Of a stretch of DNA of 64,000 bases, positions 13,822 through 23,312 are shown piece after piece; within the stretch, counting starts at the first letter, position 1; each line of letters begins with the position of its first letter. Source of the DNA: Psychrobacter phenylpyruvicus DSM 7000 = NBRC 102152 (GTDB lineage: Bacteria > Pseudomonadota > Gammaproteobacteria > Pseudomonadales > Moraxellaceae); the NCBI RefSeq assembly GCF_000685805.1, contig NZ_JMKP01000001.1, positions 62,001 through 126,000 of the forward strand, read 5' to 3'. The notes under the pieces were generated by a model. That model made no database searches and had not been told where the DNA came from. It saw only the letters and a program-made list of their open reading frames with translations. The position numbers and the translations under genes are program-made.

Positions 13822-15453
13822 ATGACCCAGACACAGCAGCGTCAACACGCCTTAACTCCCCTTTTGCGTACCGAGCCTTGGGATATGTTGATTATTGGCG
13901 GTGGTATTACTGGGGCTGGTATTGCCCGAGAAGCCGCCAAACGTGGTCTGCAGGTACTGTTAATTGAACAAAAAGACTTCGCTTGGGGCACCTCGAGTCG
14001 CTCTAGCAAAATGGTACATGGTGGGCTACGTTATATTGCCTCTGGAGACTACAAAACCACGGTACTCAGTGTTCGTGAGCGCGAACGTATGCTGAAAGAA
14101 GCGGGGGGTCTAGTCAATGAAATGCACTATATGATGCCCCATTATAAAGGCAAGTTTCCAGCGCCTTGGATGTTCAACACTCTACTTAGGGTCTATGACA
14201 AACTGGCCGGAAAACGCTATTTTAGATACTTCAAAAAAGACGCTTTTTCACCGTTAAACCCTGGTATTAAACAAGATAAATTACTGGGTGCCAGTCAATT
14301 TAGTGATGCGGTCACTGATGACTCACGCTTGGTGATGCGAGTGCTCGCTGAAGCCATGCACGATGGGGCACAGGCTATTAATTATCTCAAAGCTGAGCAG
14401 TTGTTAAAAAACGATCAAGGTTTAGTGGTCGGAGCAAGGTTGGTGGACACTGCCGCCCCACAGCGCACTGAAACTTATGAAGTTTATGCCAAAGTAGTGG
14501 TTAGCGCCACTGGCGCTTGGGCTGATGATCTGCGCATGCAAGCTTTATCTAAGACATCCAGCGACTTTCATAAGCAAATTCGTCCGTCTCGGGGCAGCCA
14601 TTTAGTGATTAGCCAGCAGCGACTTCCGATTGAACAGGCGTATACCTTACTGCACCCCGTAGATAAAAGAGCCTTATTTGTCTTTCCTTGGGAAAATAGA
14701 ACCGTCATTGGTACCACTGACTTAGACCACCCACCCCTTGATGAGCAAGAGGTCGGTATCACCAATGAGGAAGTCGACTATCTATTACAAGCGGTAAATG
14801 GGCTGTTTGATCATACTGAGTTGAGCCGCGAAGATATTATCAGTACTTGGGCAGGGGTTCGTCCATTGATTTCTGAAGGCGGTGATGGCAAAAGGGTCAG
14901 TCCTAGCAAAGAGAAACGGGATCACAGCGTGTGGTTGGACAATAATTTAGTCACAGTCAGTGGCGGTAAATTGACCACCTTCCGTCTTATTGCCCTTGAC
15001 GTGCTTGAAATCTGTCAGCAGGTATTACCGATTGACAATGATGCGGCCATAGATGATGCTGTCTTTAGCAATCCGGTACCGAGCAATGACAAATTGGCTC
15101 AGTTACCTGCCCCATTCCAGTACCGCTTGCAAGGTTTTTACGGCCGTCAATTAGATCAATTACTTGAGCTTGCAGATAATCAAGATCTTATCCCTGTCGC
15201 TGACAGCAATACGCTGTGGGCAGAGGTTAGATTTGCGGCACGTTATGAGCAAGTTATTCATCTAGATGATTTATTACTGCGTCGTACTCGTCTAGGTCTT
15301 ATCTTGCCGCAAGGGGCGATGATAGATTCCGTAACCGATAAACTGCAACAAATTTGTCAGACAGAGCTTGGTTGGGATCAACAAAAATGGCAACAAGAAG
15401 TCGCCCGTTATCAAGCCCTTTGGCAAAATTATTACCATTTACCGGCGGCATAA
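13822..15453 (+). CDS. FAD-dependent glycerol-3-phosphate dehydrogenase (GlpD-like)
   Basis: 543 residues from ATG 13822 (CAGGAG upstream; a TTG at 13795 is inferior). It oxidises sn-glycerol 3-phosphate to DHAP at the inner membrane, passing electrons to quinone. The dinucleotide fold is MLIIGGGITGAGIAREAAKR; then QKDFAWGTSSRSSKMVHGGL (the GlpD signature), VVSATGAWADDL, GSHLVISQQRLP, TVIGTTDLDHP, and TWAGVRPLI followed by VSGGKLTTFRLIA near the C-terminal helical domain. Length is normal. It begins 106 bases after the AGPS-like gene without a terminator between them, so co-transcription is likely. It may be a paralogue specialised for this cluster rather than the main GlpD. Confidence 0.88.
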   Translation: MTQTQQRQHALTPLLRTEPWDMLIIGGGITGAGIAREAAKRGLQVLLIEQKDFAWGTSSRSSKMVHGGLRYIASGDYKTTVLSVRERERMLKEAGGLVNEMHYMMPHYKGKFPAPWMFNTLLRVYDKLAGKRYFRYFKKDAFSPLNPGIKQDKLLGASQFSDAVTDDSRLVMRVLAEAMHDGAQAINYLKAEQLLKNDQGLVVGARLVDTAAPQRTETYEVYAKVVVSATGAWADDLRMQALSKTSSDFHKQIRPSRGSHLVISQQRLPIEQAYTLLHPVDKRALFVFPWENRTVIGTTDLDHPPLDEQEVGITNEEVDYLLQAVNGLFDHTELSREDIISTWAGVRPLISEGGDGKRVSPSKEKRDHSVWLDNNLVTVSGGKLTTFRLIALDVLEICQQVLPIDNDAAIDDAVFSNPVPSNDKLAQLPAPFQYRLQGFYGRQLDQLLELADNQDLIPVADSNTLWAEVRFAARYEQVIHLDDLLLRRTRLGLILPQGAMIDSVTDKLQQICQTELGWDQQKWQQEVARYQALWQNYYHLPAA

Positions 15454-15824
15454 TCCGTCAATTTTAACAACTTCGACAGTGATTAACAGGCTAGCTTAGA
15501 GTCGTGATTTCCAGTAACTTATATTATAGTAAGTCGCATTGACTCTGTAACTGGCCTAATTTATAACTATTGTCGTAAAGGATAAAGTTTCTCAAAGGAT
15601 TGAGTTCTTAGGGACCTTTAAGGTTAGCAATAAGCGTTATCCGCTTTTTGGCCTGATAGGTTAATATTTTTAACCTAATAATGAGGCTCCCTAATCATCC
15701 CCTGCCCTCAGTCCTAGCAACATCCTATGATGACTCTATCCAAAAATGTAGGCTAGCTACGGAATATTTTTTTATCAATATCCCAAAGCCAATTTTCTTA
15801 TTAATGACCGAGTGGCACACCTTT
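15454..15824. other. Spacer between glpD-like gene and FGGY kinase gene
   Basis: Contains a dyad TAGGTTAA-TATTT-TTAACCTA (15657-15677), a hairpin or operator candidate, and AT-rich DNA. In-frame codons continue upstream of the kinase from ATG 15681, but they read like non-coding sequence. No other gene seen. Confidence 0.45.
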
Positions 15825-17393
15825 ATGAGCGTTACAGATGAAACCCCGATTTATTTATTGGCTATAGACAATGGCACCCAAAGCATCAGAGCCTTAATCT
15901 TTGATCAGTTTGGCACCGAAGTTGCTAAGGCTCGTACCCCTATTGAGCCTTATTTTTCTACTGAAGCCAACTTTGCTGAGCAGCATGCCCATTATTATTG
16001 GCAAAAGCTTAGTGAAACCTGTCAGCAATTATGGCAAAGCTGCGATATCAAGCCTTCGCAAATTGCTGGGGTTAGTCTGGCCACACAACGCTATACCATG
16101 ATTTGTCTTGATAAAGACAAACAGCCGCTACGCCCGGCCATTGTCTGGATGGATTTTCGCCAAGGTGAGACCAATGATTTGGGGGTTTTTGACCCCCTCA
16201 TCAAACTGGCCGGGTTAGGAGAGTTGGCAGAAGAGGCTCAGAAAAAAGCCCGCTGTAATTGGTTATCCCGTCATGAGCCTGAAATTTGGGCGAAGACTGC
16301 CCATTATGTCAACTTATCGGCCTATTTGACTTATAAGCTGACCGATGATTTAGTCGACTCATCGGGTCAGACCACCGGCTACTTGCCTTATGACTACAAG
16401 GCGCAACAGTGGATGAAGCCCAGTAACTTTAAGTGGCGCTTATTCAGCTGCCGCATTGAACAGATGCCAAGACTGGTCGAGCCTGGCCAAAAACTGGGTC
16501 ATATTACCGCCGAAGCGGCAGCAGCCACAGGTATTATTGAGGGAACACCGATGATTGCTGCGGCCAGTGACAAGGCTTGTGAAGCACTGGGCAGCGCCGG
16601 CTTATCTACCGATACCGCCTGCCTAAGCTTTGGCACCACGGCCACTATTAACACCACCTCAACCCGTTATATCGAGGTGATAAAACACATGCCCGCGTAT
16701 ACCGCAGCGGCCCCAAATTACTACAACCACGAGTATATGATTTACCGCGGATTTTGGATGGTCAGCTGGTTTAAAGAGCAGTTTGCCCATTACGAAGCAC
16801 AGCTGGCGAAGACCCAAGGCATTGATACTGAACACTTATTGGATCAAGCGGTTAAGGACATTCCTGCCGGCTCCATGGGATTAATGTTACAGCCGTACTG
16901 GTCACCTGGTGTGCGTCACCCTGGACTTGAAGGCAAAGGCGCCTTGATTGGTTTTGGTGATGTGCATACCCGCGCTCATGTTTATCGGGCTATTTTGGAA
17001 GGGTTGGCTTATGAGCTAAAACTTGGGTTTGATACCATTGAGAAGCGCACTCGCCAAACCATTAAACACCTTCGTGTCTCTGGTGGCGGAGCTCAAAGCG
17101 ATGCAGCGATGCAGCTGACCGCAGATATTTTTGCCATGCCAGCCTATCGCCCTCATACTTATGAGGCTTCCGGATTGGGGGCTGCCATAAACTGTGCCGT
17201 GGGCCTTGGCATTTATCCAGATTATTCTACCGCAGTTGAAGCTATGACCCATTTGGGCGATGAGTTTTTGCCCATCCCTGAAAATGTTGCGCTTTATAAA
17301 CGCCTGTACAATGAGGTTTATCTGAAGATGTATGACCGCTTAAAGCCCTTATATCATAGTATTCAGGACATTACTGGCTACCCAAAAAAATAA
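15825..17393 (+). CDS. FGGY-family carbohydrate kinase
   Basis: 522 residues from ATG 15825 (GAGTGG nine bases upstream; ATGs at 15804 and 15681 are alternatives). The N-terminal actin-like lobe starts with IYLLAIDNGTQSIRALIFDQ (phosphate-binding loop); GVSLATQRYTMICLDKD and IVWMDFRQGE follow; the second lobe carries SFGTTATINTTS, GLMLQPYWSPGVRHPG and the adenosine motif VSGGGAQSDAAMQL. It phosphorylates a polyol or sugar with ATP in the cytoplasm. It is divergent from canonical GlpK, so the substrate is not assigned; next to AGPS-like and GlpD-like genes, glycerol or a related three-carbon polyol is the natural guess. Confidence 0.85.
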   Translation: MSVTDETPIYLLAIDNGTQSIRALIFDQFGTEVAKARTPIEPYFSTEANFAEQHAHYYWQKLSETCQQLWQSCDIKPSQIAGVSLATQRYTMICLDKDKQPLRPAIVWMDFRQGETNDLGVFDPLIKLAGLGELAEEAQKKARCNWLSRHEPEIWAKTAHYVNLSAYLTYKLTDDLVDSSGQTTGYLPYDYKAQQWMKPSNFKWRLFSCRIEQMPRLVEPGQKLGHITAEAAAATGIIEGTPMIAAASDKACEALGSAGLSTDTACLSFGTTATINTTSTRYIEVIKHMPAYTAAAPNYYNHEYMIYRGFWMVSWFKEQFAHYEAQLAKTQGIDTEHLLDQAVKDIPAGSMGLMLQPYWSPGVRHPGLEGKGALIGFGDVHTRAHVYRAILEGLAYELKLGFDTIEKRTRQTIKHLRVSGGGAQSDAAMQLTADIFAMPAYRPHTYEASGLGAAINCAVGLGIYPDYSTAVEAMTHLGDEFLPIPENVALYKRLYNEVYLKMYDRLKPLYHSIQDITGYPKK

Positions 17394-17417
17394 CCCTTTT
17401 AGCATAAGACTCCGCTC

Positions 17418-17588
17418 ATGAAAATTACCCAGTTAATTGTCTTTTTTATTGTCGTCTTTATTCTCAACTATTTGCTGAATATGCTATTAAAGTTGGGACA
17501 AGACCTGTCTTATATAGCCATACTCAGCATTATTACTACTGGTTTATTTTATTTGCTAACTCTTATGCGAGACCGGCGGTCAAAGTAA
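17418..17588 (+). CDS. 56-residue two-span membrane protein
   Basis: The frame begins 24 bases after the kinase stop and codes for 56 residues. Two hydrophobic segments (about 5-25, with VFFIVVFILNYLLNMLL, and 32-48, IAILSIITTGLFYLLTL) are followed by a basic end MRDRRSK, a compact hairpin with the C-terminus inside. The ribosome site is weak (AAGACT). It may be the last gene of the AGPS-glpD-FGGY unit. No family recognised. Confidence 0.55.
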   Translation: MKITQLIVFFIVVFILNYLLNMLLKLGQDLSYIAILSIITTGLFYLLTLMRDRRSK

Positions 17589-17748
17589 CAGATAAGCCTA
17601 CTAAACTAGCTTCCCTCTTCTGTTATCCCCTCATTGTTTATCAGTGGCTCAAGCACTCCTATAAATTTAATAGACTGTGTTAAGATAGCGCTACCTATTA
17701 AGTTTTATTAAAGAGCCTTAGTGCTAATAACAACTCAGGAGAGGCAAT

Positions 17749-19656
17749 ATGACAAACTCCAGTAATAACCGGAGTAACGACACAGAGCGTGGGCTCAAAA
17801 AAAACCACAGCTCAACCAGCCACTCGCGACATAGCTCAAAAGAGTATCTTCCTGATTTTATTCGAAGTACTTACGAGCATAGACGGCCACCCCGTTTAGG
17901 CACCTTTAATGCGCCAATGAACATCACTCAGCGCCGTCCCGATCACGAGCCTGACACTCGTATCGACAAGTTCACGTTCGGCATGGTTTTGGTGATTCTA
18001 TTAGGCATCTGTATTCCCTTAGTTTTCTTTCCAGAACAAGGGAAACATTGGGTAGAGATTGCACGTAATTTTGTTACCACCAATTTTGGCTTTGCCTATT
18101 TGGCCTTTGGTATTTTGGCGATGATATTTGTAATTTACATCGTCTTCTCTGACATTGGTAATATCAAGCTCGGTCGCCCCGAGGACACCCCAGAGTTTAA
18201 TGATGCCTCTTGGGCAGCCATGCTATTCTGTGGTGGTATTGGGGCCAGTATTTTGTATTGGGGTCTTATTGAATGGGCCTATTATTACCAAGCCCCACCC
18301 TTTGGCATTGCTGCTGAGTCCACTGATGCCATCCGCTGGGCCACAACCTATGGCATTTTCCACTGGGGACCTGTGGCTTGGGCCATTTATCTAGTGCCCG
18401 CTGTCCCCATCGCCTATTTTTATTATGTGCGTCAAACTCCAGTATTGAAGGTGAGTCAAACCCTAATGCCTTTACTGGGTGAGAAGTTGGCGGGAAGCAA
18501 TTGGGCGAAGATGCTCGATGTGCTGTTTGTATTCGGTATGGTTGGGGGTGGTGCTACCACTTTAGGTCTGGCGTCACCGCTAATTAACGAGGGCCTATAT
18601 AACTTATTTGGCCTACCACGCAACATTACCATGCAGTTGGTAGTGCTATTAGTGACCACCTTAATTTTCGCTTATAGTGCTTATCAAGGTTTAAAAGGCG
18701 GTATTCAAAAACTATCGAATATTAACTTTTACTTAGCAGTGGCACTGTTATTATTCATCCTTATCGCTGGTCCGACTGTCTTTATTTTTAATACCGGACT
18801 TGAAGCTTTGGGTCGCTCTATTGCTGAAATGCCACGGATGATGACTTATATTGAGCCTTTCAAAGACTTTGGTGACTTCGGGTTCAAACACACTACTTTC
18901 CCACAAGACTGGACCGTATTCTACTGGGCATGGTGGCTAGTATTTGCCCCTACCATTGGTCTATTCATCGCCAAAATTTCACGCGGTCGTACCATTCAAA
19001 ATATGGTGGTAGGCTCTATGTTTTATGGCTCGTTAGGCTGTGCAATGTTCATGATTATCTTAGGTAATTATGGCTTGTATTTACAGTTAAACGGTACTGT
19101 CGATGTGGTGAGTATTCTTAATAACGAATCGGCTACCGCGGCTATTTTTGCTATCCTAAACAGCTTACCCATGCCTTATGCGGTAGTGGCAGTATTCACT
19201 TTCTTAGCGGTTATTTTTACCGCGACCACCTTCGACTCAATCTCCTATATCTTAGCGTCTGTGGTACAAGTAGAGGTGGACGACGAGCCACACCGTTGGA
19301 ACCGTTTATTTTGGGCATTTACCCTGTGTTTATTGCCTGCGATTTTGATGTTCTTAGGCGATTTAGCGACGCTACAAACTGCCTCGATTATCGCTGGTGC
19401 ACCGCTGATTGTTATTCTGTCTTTAATGATGCTATCGGTAATAAAAGCAGCACGTTATGACCTTTATTATCAGCCTGACTATTATCTAAAAACGATTCAT
19501 ATTGAAGAGCTAGCAGAGAGTGCCCCTTGGGAAGAAGGCAAAACTTCAGAAGCTCCAGAAGGCTCAATTTTGGCCTTACAAGATGAGTGGGAGCAGATGC
19601 GTGAGGAAAATGGGGAAGAAAAAAACGCAGAAACGCTAGACAAACGTGACAGCTAG
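17749..19656 (+). CDS. BCCT-family transporter (betaine/choline/carnitine type)
   Basis: 635 residues with twelve predicted membrane helices between about 75 and 575. A ~70-residue hydrophilic N-terminus and ~60-residue acidic C-terminus are probably cytoplasmic. The family's Trp-rich segments are visible: GGIGASILYWGLIEWAYYYQ in helix 4, HWGPVAWAIYLVPAVPIAYF, and FYWAWWLVFAPTIGLFIAKI near helix 8. It takes up trimethylammonium osmolytes using the Na+ or H+ gradient, or exchanges them; which one cannot be read off. A strong ribosome site (CAGGAGAGG) and a sharp terminator frame it as a single-gene unit. Confidence 0.92.
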   Translation: MTNSSNNRSNDTERGLKKNHSSTSHSRHSSKEYLPDFIRSTYEHRRPPRLGTFNAPMNITQRRPDHEPDTRIDKFTFGMVLVILLGICIPLVFFPEQGKHWVEIARNFVTTNFGFAYLAFGILAMIFVIYIVFSDIGNIKLGRPEDTPEFNDASWAAMLFCGGIGASILYWGLIEWAYYYQAPPFGIAAESTDAIRWATTYGIFHWGPVAWAIYLVPAVPIAYFYYVRQTPVLKVSQTLMPLLGEKLAGSNWAKMLDVLFVFGMVGGGATTLGLASPLINEGLYNLFGLPRNITMQLVVLLVTTLIFAYSAYQGLKGGIQKLSNINFYLAVALLLFILIAGPTVFIFNTGLEALGRSIAEMPRMMTYIEPFKDFGDFGFKHTTFPQDWTVFYWAWWLVFAPTIGLFIAKISRGRTIQNMVVGSMFYGSLGCAMFMIILGNYGLYLQLNGTVDVVSILNNESATAAIFAILNSLPMPYAVVAVFTFLAVIFTATTFDSISYILASVVQVEVDDEPHRWNRLFWAFTLCLLPAILMFLGDLATLQTASIIAGAPLIVILSLMMLSVIKAARYDLYYQPDYYLKTIHIEELAESAPWEEGKTSEAPEGSILALQDEWEQMREENGEEKNAETLDKRDS

Positions 19657-19710
19657 TTTTCTCCGCACATAACCCTAAAGCCGAAGCACGTAATCGTAAA
19701 ATAGAGCCGT

Positions 19711-19749
19711 AAAAAAGGTTGGATTAGCAGACTAATCCAACCTTTTTTT
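19711..19749 (+). terminator. Terminator of the BCCT gene
   Basis: AAAAAAGGTTGGATTAG and CTAATCCAACCTTTTTTT form a perfect 17-bp stem around a short loop with a T-run. The symmetry lets it also serve the convergent minus-strand gene at 19794. Confidence 0.95.
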
Positions 19750-19793
19750 GTGCTTAATCTTGATAACTAACGTAGCGATTTACAGTTTATAGG

Positions 19794-20942
19794 CTAGACC
19801 AAAGCCTGTTTTACTCTATTTAATCCTTGCGCCAATATAGACTGGGGACAAGCCACATTAATACGCAGTTTTAAGTGTCCCTCTTCCCCATACTGAATAC
19901 CGGAATTCAGCTCGACTTTGGCATCACGCAGCGCATCATATAATGCCTTATCCTCATCAGCATAAGCCGAACAATCTAACCAAATCAAATAAGAGGCCTC
20001 AGGACGCATCACCTTAATGTCTGGCAAATGAGTGGCCAAGTAATCAATCGTAAAATCGATATTTTTCTCAATATAAGCCAAAGCCTGCTCGAGCCATTCA
20101 CCACCCTGCTTATACGCACTTTGCATCACTGTATAAGCAAATAAATTCAACTCATATTCATCGTTTAATTGCTGTTGCTGCTTGATTTGCGTCGCTAACG
20201 CCTTATCTTTTACAAAGATCATCGAGCCTTTAATACCTGCCACATTAAAGGTTTTGGTCATCGAGGTTAAGCTCACCACCATGTGCTCATAGCCTTTGGC
20301 CAGGCTTAAAAATGGGGTGAAATTATGACCACTCAGCGTCAAATCCTGATGAATCTCATCACTGACCACGGCCACTTGATACTTTTTACATAGCTCTAAT
20401 ACCGCCTTTAGCTCATCGGGTGTCCACACTCGCCCACCTGGATTGTGCGGATTACACAGCAAAAACACTTTGACTTTATTTTTCTTAATCTTGGCTTCCA
20501 TGTCCGCCAAATCAAACTCATAACGTCCCTGCCTCTCTACCAGTGCTGAGCTGATCACCTTGCAGCCATTCAACTTGGTTTTGGTCACAAATGGGGTGTA
20601 AATCGGGTCATTAATCAATACCGCATCACCCACTTCAGTAAACAGATTGAGCATTAAAGAGATACTCGGCACCACCCCAGGGGAAAACAATATCTGCTCT
20701 TTTTCCAGCGCCAGTCCATAGCGGCGAGTGTGCCAATCTATAATCGCTTGGTACAACTCATCTGTTTGCTTGGTATAGCCCAAGATGCCGTGATCCACAA
20801 CACGCTGTAAGCTATCCAAAATAGGCTGAGCAGCTTTGAAGTCCATGTCTGCCACCCACAGCGGAATGGTATCATCTGCATAATGCCACTTAATTGATCC
20901 GGTATTGCTTCTGTCTATGACTTCATCAAAATTGTATTGCAT
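19794..20942 (-). CDS. MalY/PatB-type PLP C-S lyase
   Basis: 382 residues, fold type I PLP enzyme. Visible marks are the N-terminal FDEVIDRSNTGSIKWHYADD (typical of MalY/PatB), NDPIYTPF, LLCNPHNPGGRVWT, SDEIHQDLTLSGHNF and the PLP-lysine motif SMTKTFNVAGIKGS. It likely cleaves cystathionine or S-conjugates to give a thiol, pyruvate and ammonia. AGGAAC lies upstream of the ATG. A single gene between two strong boundaries, so its partner pathway is not shown. Some annotations call this family aminotransferases; the MalY-type N-terminus argues for the lyase. Confidence 0.9.
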   Translation of the reverse strand: MQYNFDEVIDRSNTGSIKWHYADDTIPLWVADMDFKAAQPILDSLQRVVDHGILGYTKQTDELYQAIIDWHTRRYGLALEKEQILFSPGVVPSISLMLNLFTEVGDAVLINDPIYTPFVTKTKLNGCKVISSALVERQGRYEFDLADMEAKIKKNKVKVFLLCNPHNPGGRVWTPDELKAVLELCKKYQVAVVSDEIHQDLTLSGHNFTPFLSLAKGYEHMVVSLTSMTKTFNVAGIKGSMIFVKDKALATQIKQQQQLNDEYELNLFAYTVMQSAYKQGGEWLEQALAYIEKNIDFTIDYLATHLPDIKVMRPEASYLIWLDCSAYADEDKALYDALRDAKVELNSGIQYGEEGHLKLRINVACPQSILAQGLNRVKQALV

Positions 20943-21060
20943 GGATTGTTCCTAAATACCCAAATAAACGTATATACTCACCCATTATAGAGCAGAAGAT
21001 TATCTGTTGCCTCGATACTGCCCTCAACCTAGCACACTTTCTCAGCGGTTATACCAAGTC

Positions 21061-22233
21061 ATGCAATATAACAGCCAAAAGCAACTTATGACACAGTCAA
21101 ATTTATCACCCTCAAATAACTCTACAACCTACTATTCAATGATAAACAAACCTCATCTAAATAATTCTTACGAGGGCTTGGTAGTTATTGAAGTTGATAA
21201 TAAGTACGGGTTTATGGATAAGTCAGGCAACTTAATCATAGAACCTAAATACCTAGGCATAATCGGTTTCGGTGAGGGGCTAATTGGGGTACAAATCGAA
21301 GATGATACTCATCTTTTTTTATGTGGTTTTATTAACTATCAAGGCGAGACTGTTATTCCCTTTGAATACGAACAAGCATCACCCTTCTCACAAGGTTTAT
21401 CCCCTGTGCAAAAAAACGATAAGTACGGGTTTATCGACCGTCATAATCAAGTTGTCATACCCTTTAAATTCGACCATGCTAATACTTTCGCGGAAGGTGG
21501 TTTGGCAAGAGTTCAAATTAATGATAAATGGGGATTTATTAATACTCAAGGCCAGCTAGCCTTCCCGCTTTTTGATGATGCTAGTCTGTTCCAAGCAGGT
21601 TTGGCTTCAGTACATAAAAATACCAAAACTGGCGTGATAAACACCTATGGCGAGATTGTTATCCCCTTTATATTCGACAATCATTACCTTGATTTTATCG
21701 ATGGATTGGCAAGGGTTATGCAACAAGATAAGTGGGGCGTCATCAATAAAAAAGGAGATATCATAATTCCCATTGAATACGATGACATTGGTTATTTTGA
21801 CGAAGAGGGCTTATTAGCGGTAAAAAAGGACGATCAATGGGGATATGTAGATCAACGAGCCAATATAGTTATACCTTTACAGTATGAAGAAGCAGAAGGC
21901 TTTAGTGAGGGACTTGCCCTTGTTAAAAAGGAGGATAACTATGGATTTATAAACCCTGAACAGCACCTCACAATTCCATTTATATATGAGCACGCTTTAT
22001 CATTTAAAGACGGATTAGCAGCGGTAATGACTGATGATAAGTATGGTTTTATTAATCATAAGGGTGACGTTATCCTTCCATTTAAATATGATTTGGTTGG
22101 TGCCTCTAACAATGACTTATTTAGTGTAAAAATCGTTGATGGCGTGGGCTGGCATACAATCAACCGTCAAGGACAGAGAGTTGATAATCAACAACTTATC
22201 TTTTATCACGTCCCCTCTGTTGTTAGCCCTTAA
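21061..22233 (+). CDS. WG-repeat protein
   Basis: About 390 residues built from eight or nine ~40-residue WG repeats. Each has a core like DKYGFIDRHNQVVIPFKFDH followed by an AxxFxxGLAxV segment, for example KYGFMDKSGNLIIEPKY, KWGFINTQGQLAFPLFDD and QWGYVDQRANIVIPLQYEEA. Such repeats fold into a beta-rich solenoid, often a binding module. No signal peptide or membrane segment is obvious, so the location is uncertain. The start is unclear: TTG 21007 and ATGs at 21061, 21088 and 21139 are all in frame and none has a good ribosome site. It overlaps the convergent acetyltransferase by four bases. Function unknown. Confidence 0.8.
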   Translation: MQYNSQKQLMTQSNLSPSNNSTTYYSMINKPHLNNSYEGLVVIEVDNKYGFMDKSGNLIIEPKYLGIIGFGEGLIGVQIEDDTHLFLCGFINYQGETVIPFEYEQASPFSQGLSPVQKNDKYGFIDRHNQVVIPFKFDHANTFAEGGLARVQINDKWGFINTQGQLAFPLFDDASLFQAGLASVHKNTKTGVINTYGEIVIPFIFDNHYLDFIDGLARVMQQDKWGVINKKGDIIIPIEYDDIGYFDEEGLLAVKKDDQWGYVDQRANIVIPLQYEEAEGFSEGLALVKKEDNYGFINPEQHLTIPFIYEHALSFKDGLAAVMTDDKYGFINHKGDVILPFKYDLVGASNNDLFSVKIVDGVGWHTINRQGQRVDNQQLIFYHVPSVVSP

Positions 22234-22673
22234 GTATCAATGCGCTCCAATACTGTTATTGCTTTATTACGGTAATAAAGATCATCACGCACGTTAAAGC
22301 CCAATCGCTCCCAGAATTTATTACCAATCTCATTACGCTGGAAGATAAATAAACCCACTTTCGATATGGACAATTGACTCATTTCGTCCAATACATTTTT
22401 TACCAACGCCTGACCAAGTCCTTGGTTACGATATGCTGGTAGCACCGCTGTATGGTAAATATATCCACGCCGACCATCCTCTCCGGCGATAATAACGCCT
22501 ATGATTTCTTTATATTCATTTTCTGCCACAAAACTAAGCGTTGGATTACGGGTTAGCATACGCTTGATACCTTGATAAGAGTCATCTATATCGTTTAATC
22601 CCATTCCAGGAGTATTTATCCACAGCTGGTATACTGCATCGTAATCGTTCATTGTCATTGGGCGGATGAGCAT
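22230..22673 (-). CDS. GNAT-family N-acetyltransferase
   Basis: 147 residues, the standard single-domain GNAT size. Motif A (RRGYIYHTAVLPAYRNQGLG) gives the acetyl-CoA pyrophosphate loop RNQGLG; the beta-bulge and helix 4 follow in SKVGLFIFQRNEIGNKFWER and end LGF. It transfers acetyl from acetyl-CoA to an amine; the substrate is unknown. Its 5' two-thirds is duplicated in the chimeric pseudogene at 24576-25394. It overlaps the end of the WG-repeat gene by four bases on the opposite strand. Confidence 0.9.
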   Translation of the reverse strand: MLIRPMTMNDYDAVYQLWINTPGMGLNDIDDSYQGIKRMLTRNPTLSFVAENEYKEIIGVIIAGEDGRRGYIYHTAVLPAYRNQGLGQALVKNVLDEMSQLSISKVGLFIFQRNEIGNKFWERLGFNVRDDLYYRNKAITVLERIDT

Positions 22674-22830
22674 GGGGTTGGCCTTGTTGGTTGGCTAAGA
22701 TACAGGAATAAAGTTCAATGAAAACATCATCTTTTATAGTGTATATTAAGACTAAGCTCAAAGCTTAACTTACCGATTTTTTGGTCAACTATAGTTTTTA
22801 TCTATGCTAACAAAACAGAGACTTAACATC

Positions 22831-23268
22831 ATGACAATATTTAATATAACACTGTCCAAAGCACTACCTACACTACTATTAGCACTTGCTTTACCGCTTA
22901 CAGCGTGCCAAACCACGTCAACTGCTCAGCCAAACAATATTAACAGTCAAAACAGCAATCAAAGAACCAACATTGCAGCTGATATTGAAAACTTAACCTA
23001 TGATTTGAGTTTGGTTGAAGAAAATCATCATCAGACCAAGATTGCAGACGGTACTTATGTTTTAGATACCTTTATTGTGCCGTTTGAACAGCCTTATTAT
23101 GTATTGGTACGCCGAACAGATGAGAAGCGTATTAGCAGAAATGTGGCAGCGCTGATTGGCGAAACTTATATTCAACCACGAGGTTGTACTGAGCCATTGG
23201 TGCGCCGTGCTGATTTAGATAAACAGAATGCGACCGGCTCTGTGCATTTGGTTGGGTTTGCTTGTTAG
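22831..23268 (+). CDS. Small lipoprotein, unknown
   Basis: 145 residues from ATG 22831 (AGAGAC upstream; ATG 22804 would add nine residues). The signal peptide runs to the lipobox LPLTAC, so the mature protein starts at Cys26 or so. A Gln/Asn/Ser-rich linker follows, then a small domain with NLTYDLSLVEENHH, YVLDTFIVPFEQPYYVLVRR and ETYIQPRGCTEPLVRRADL. The mature part has two more Cys (in PRGC and GFAC at the end) that could form a disulfide in the periplasm. No family name recognised. Confidence 0.65.
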   Translation: MTIFNITLSKALPTLLLALALPLTACQTTSTAQPNNINSQNSNQRTNIAADIENLTYDLSLVEENHHQTKIADGTYVLDTFIVPFEQPYYVLVRRTDEKRISRNVAALIGETYIQPRGCTEPLVRRADLDKQNATGSVHLVGFAC

Positions 23269-23312
23269 TTTTGGGATTAGTTTAGTTTGGGTAGTTAAAA
23301 TCTTGCAGTAAC

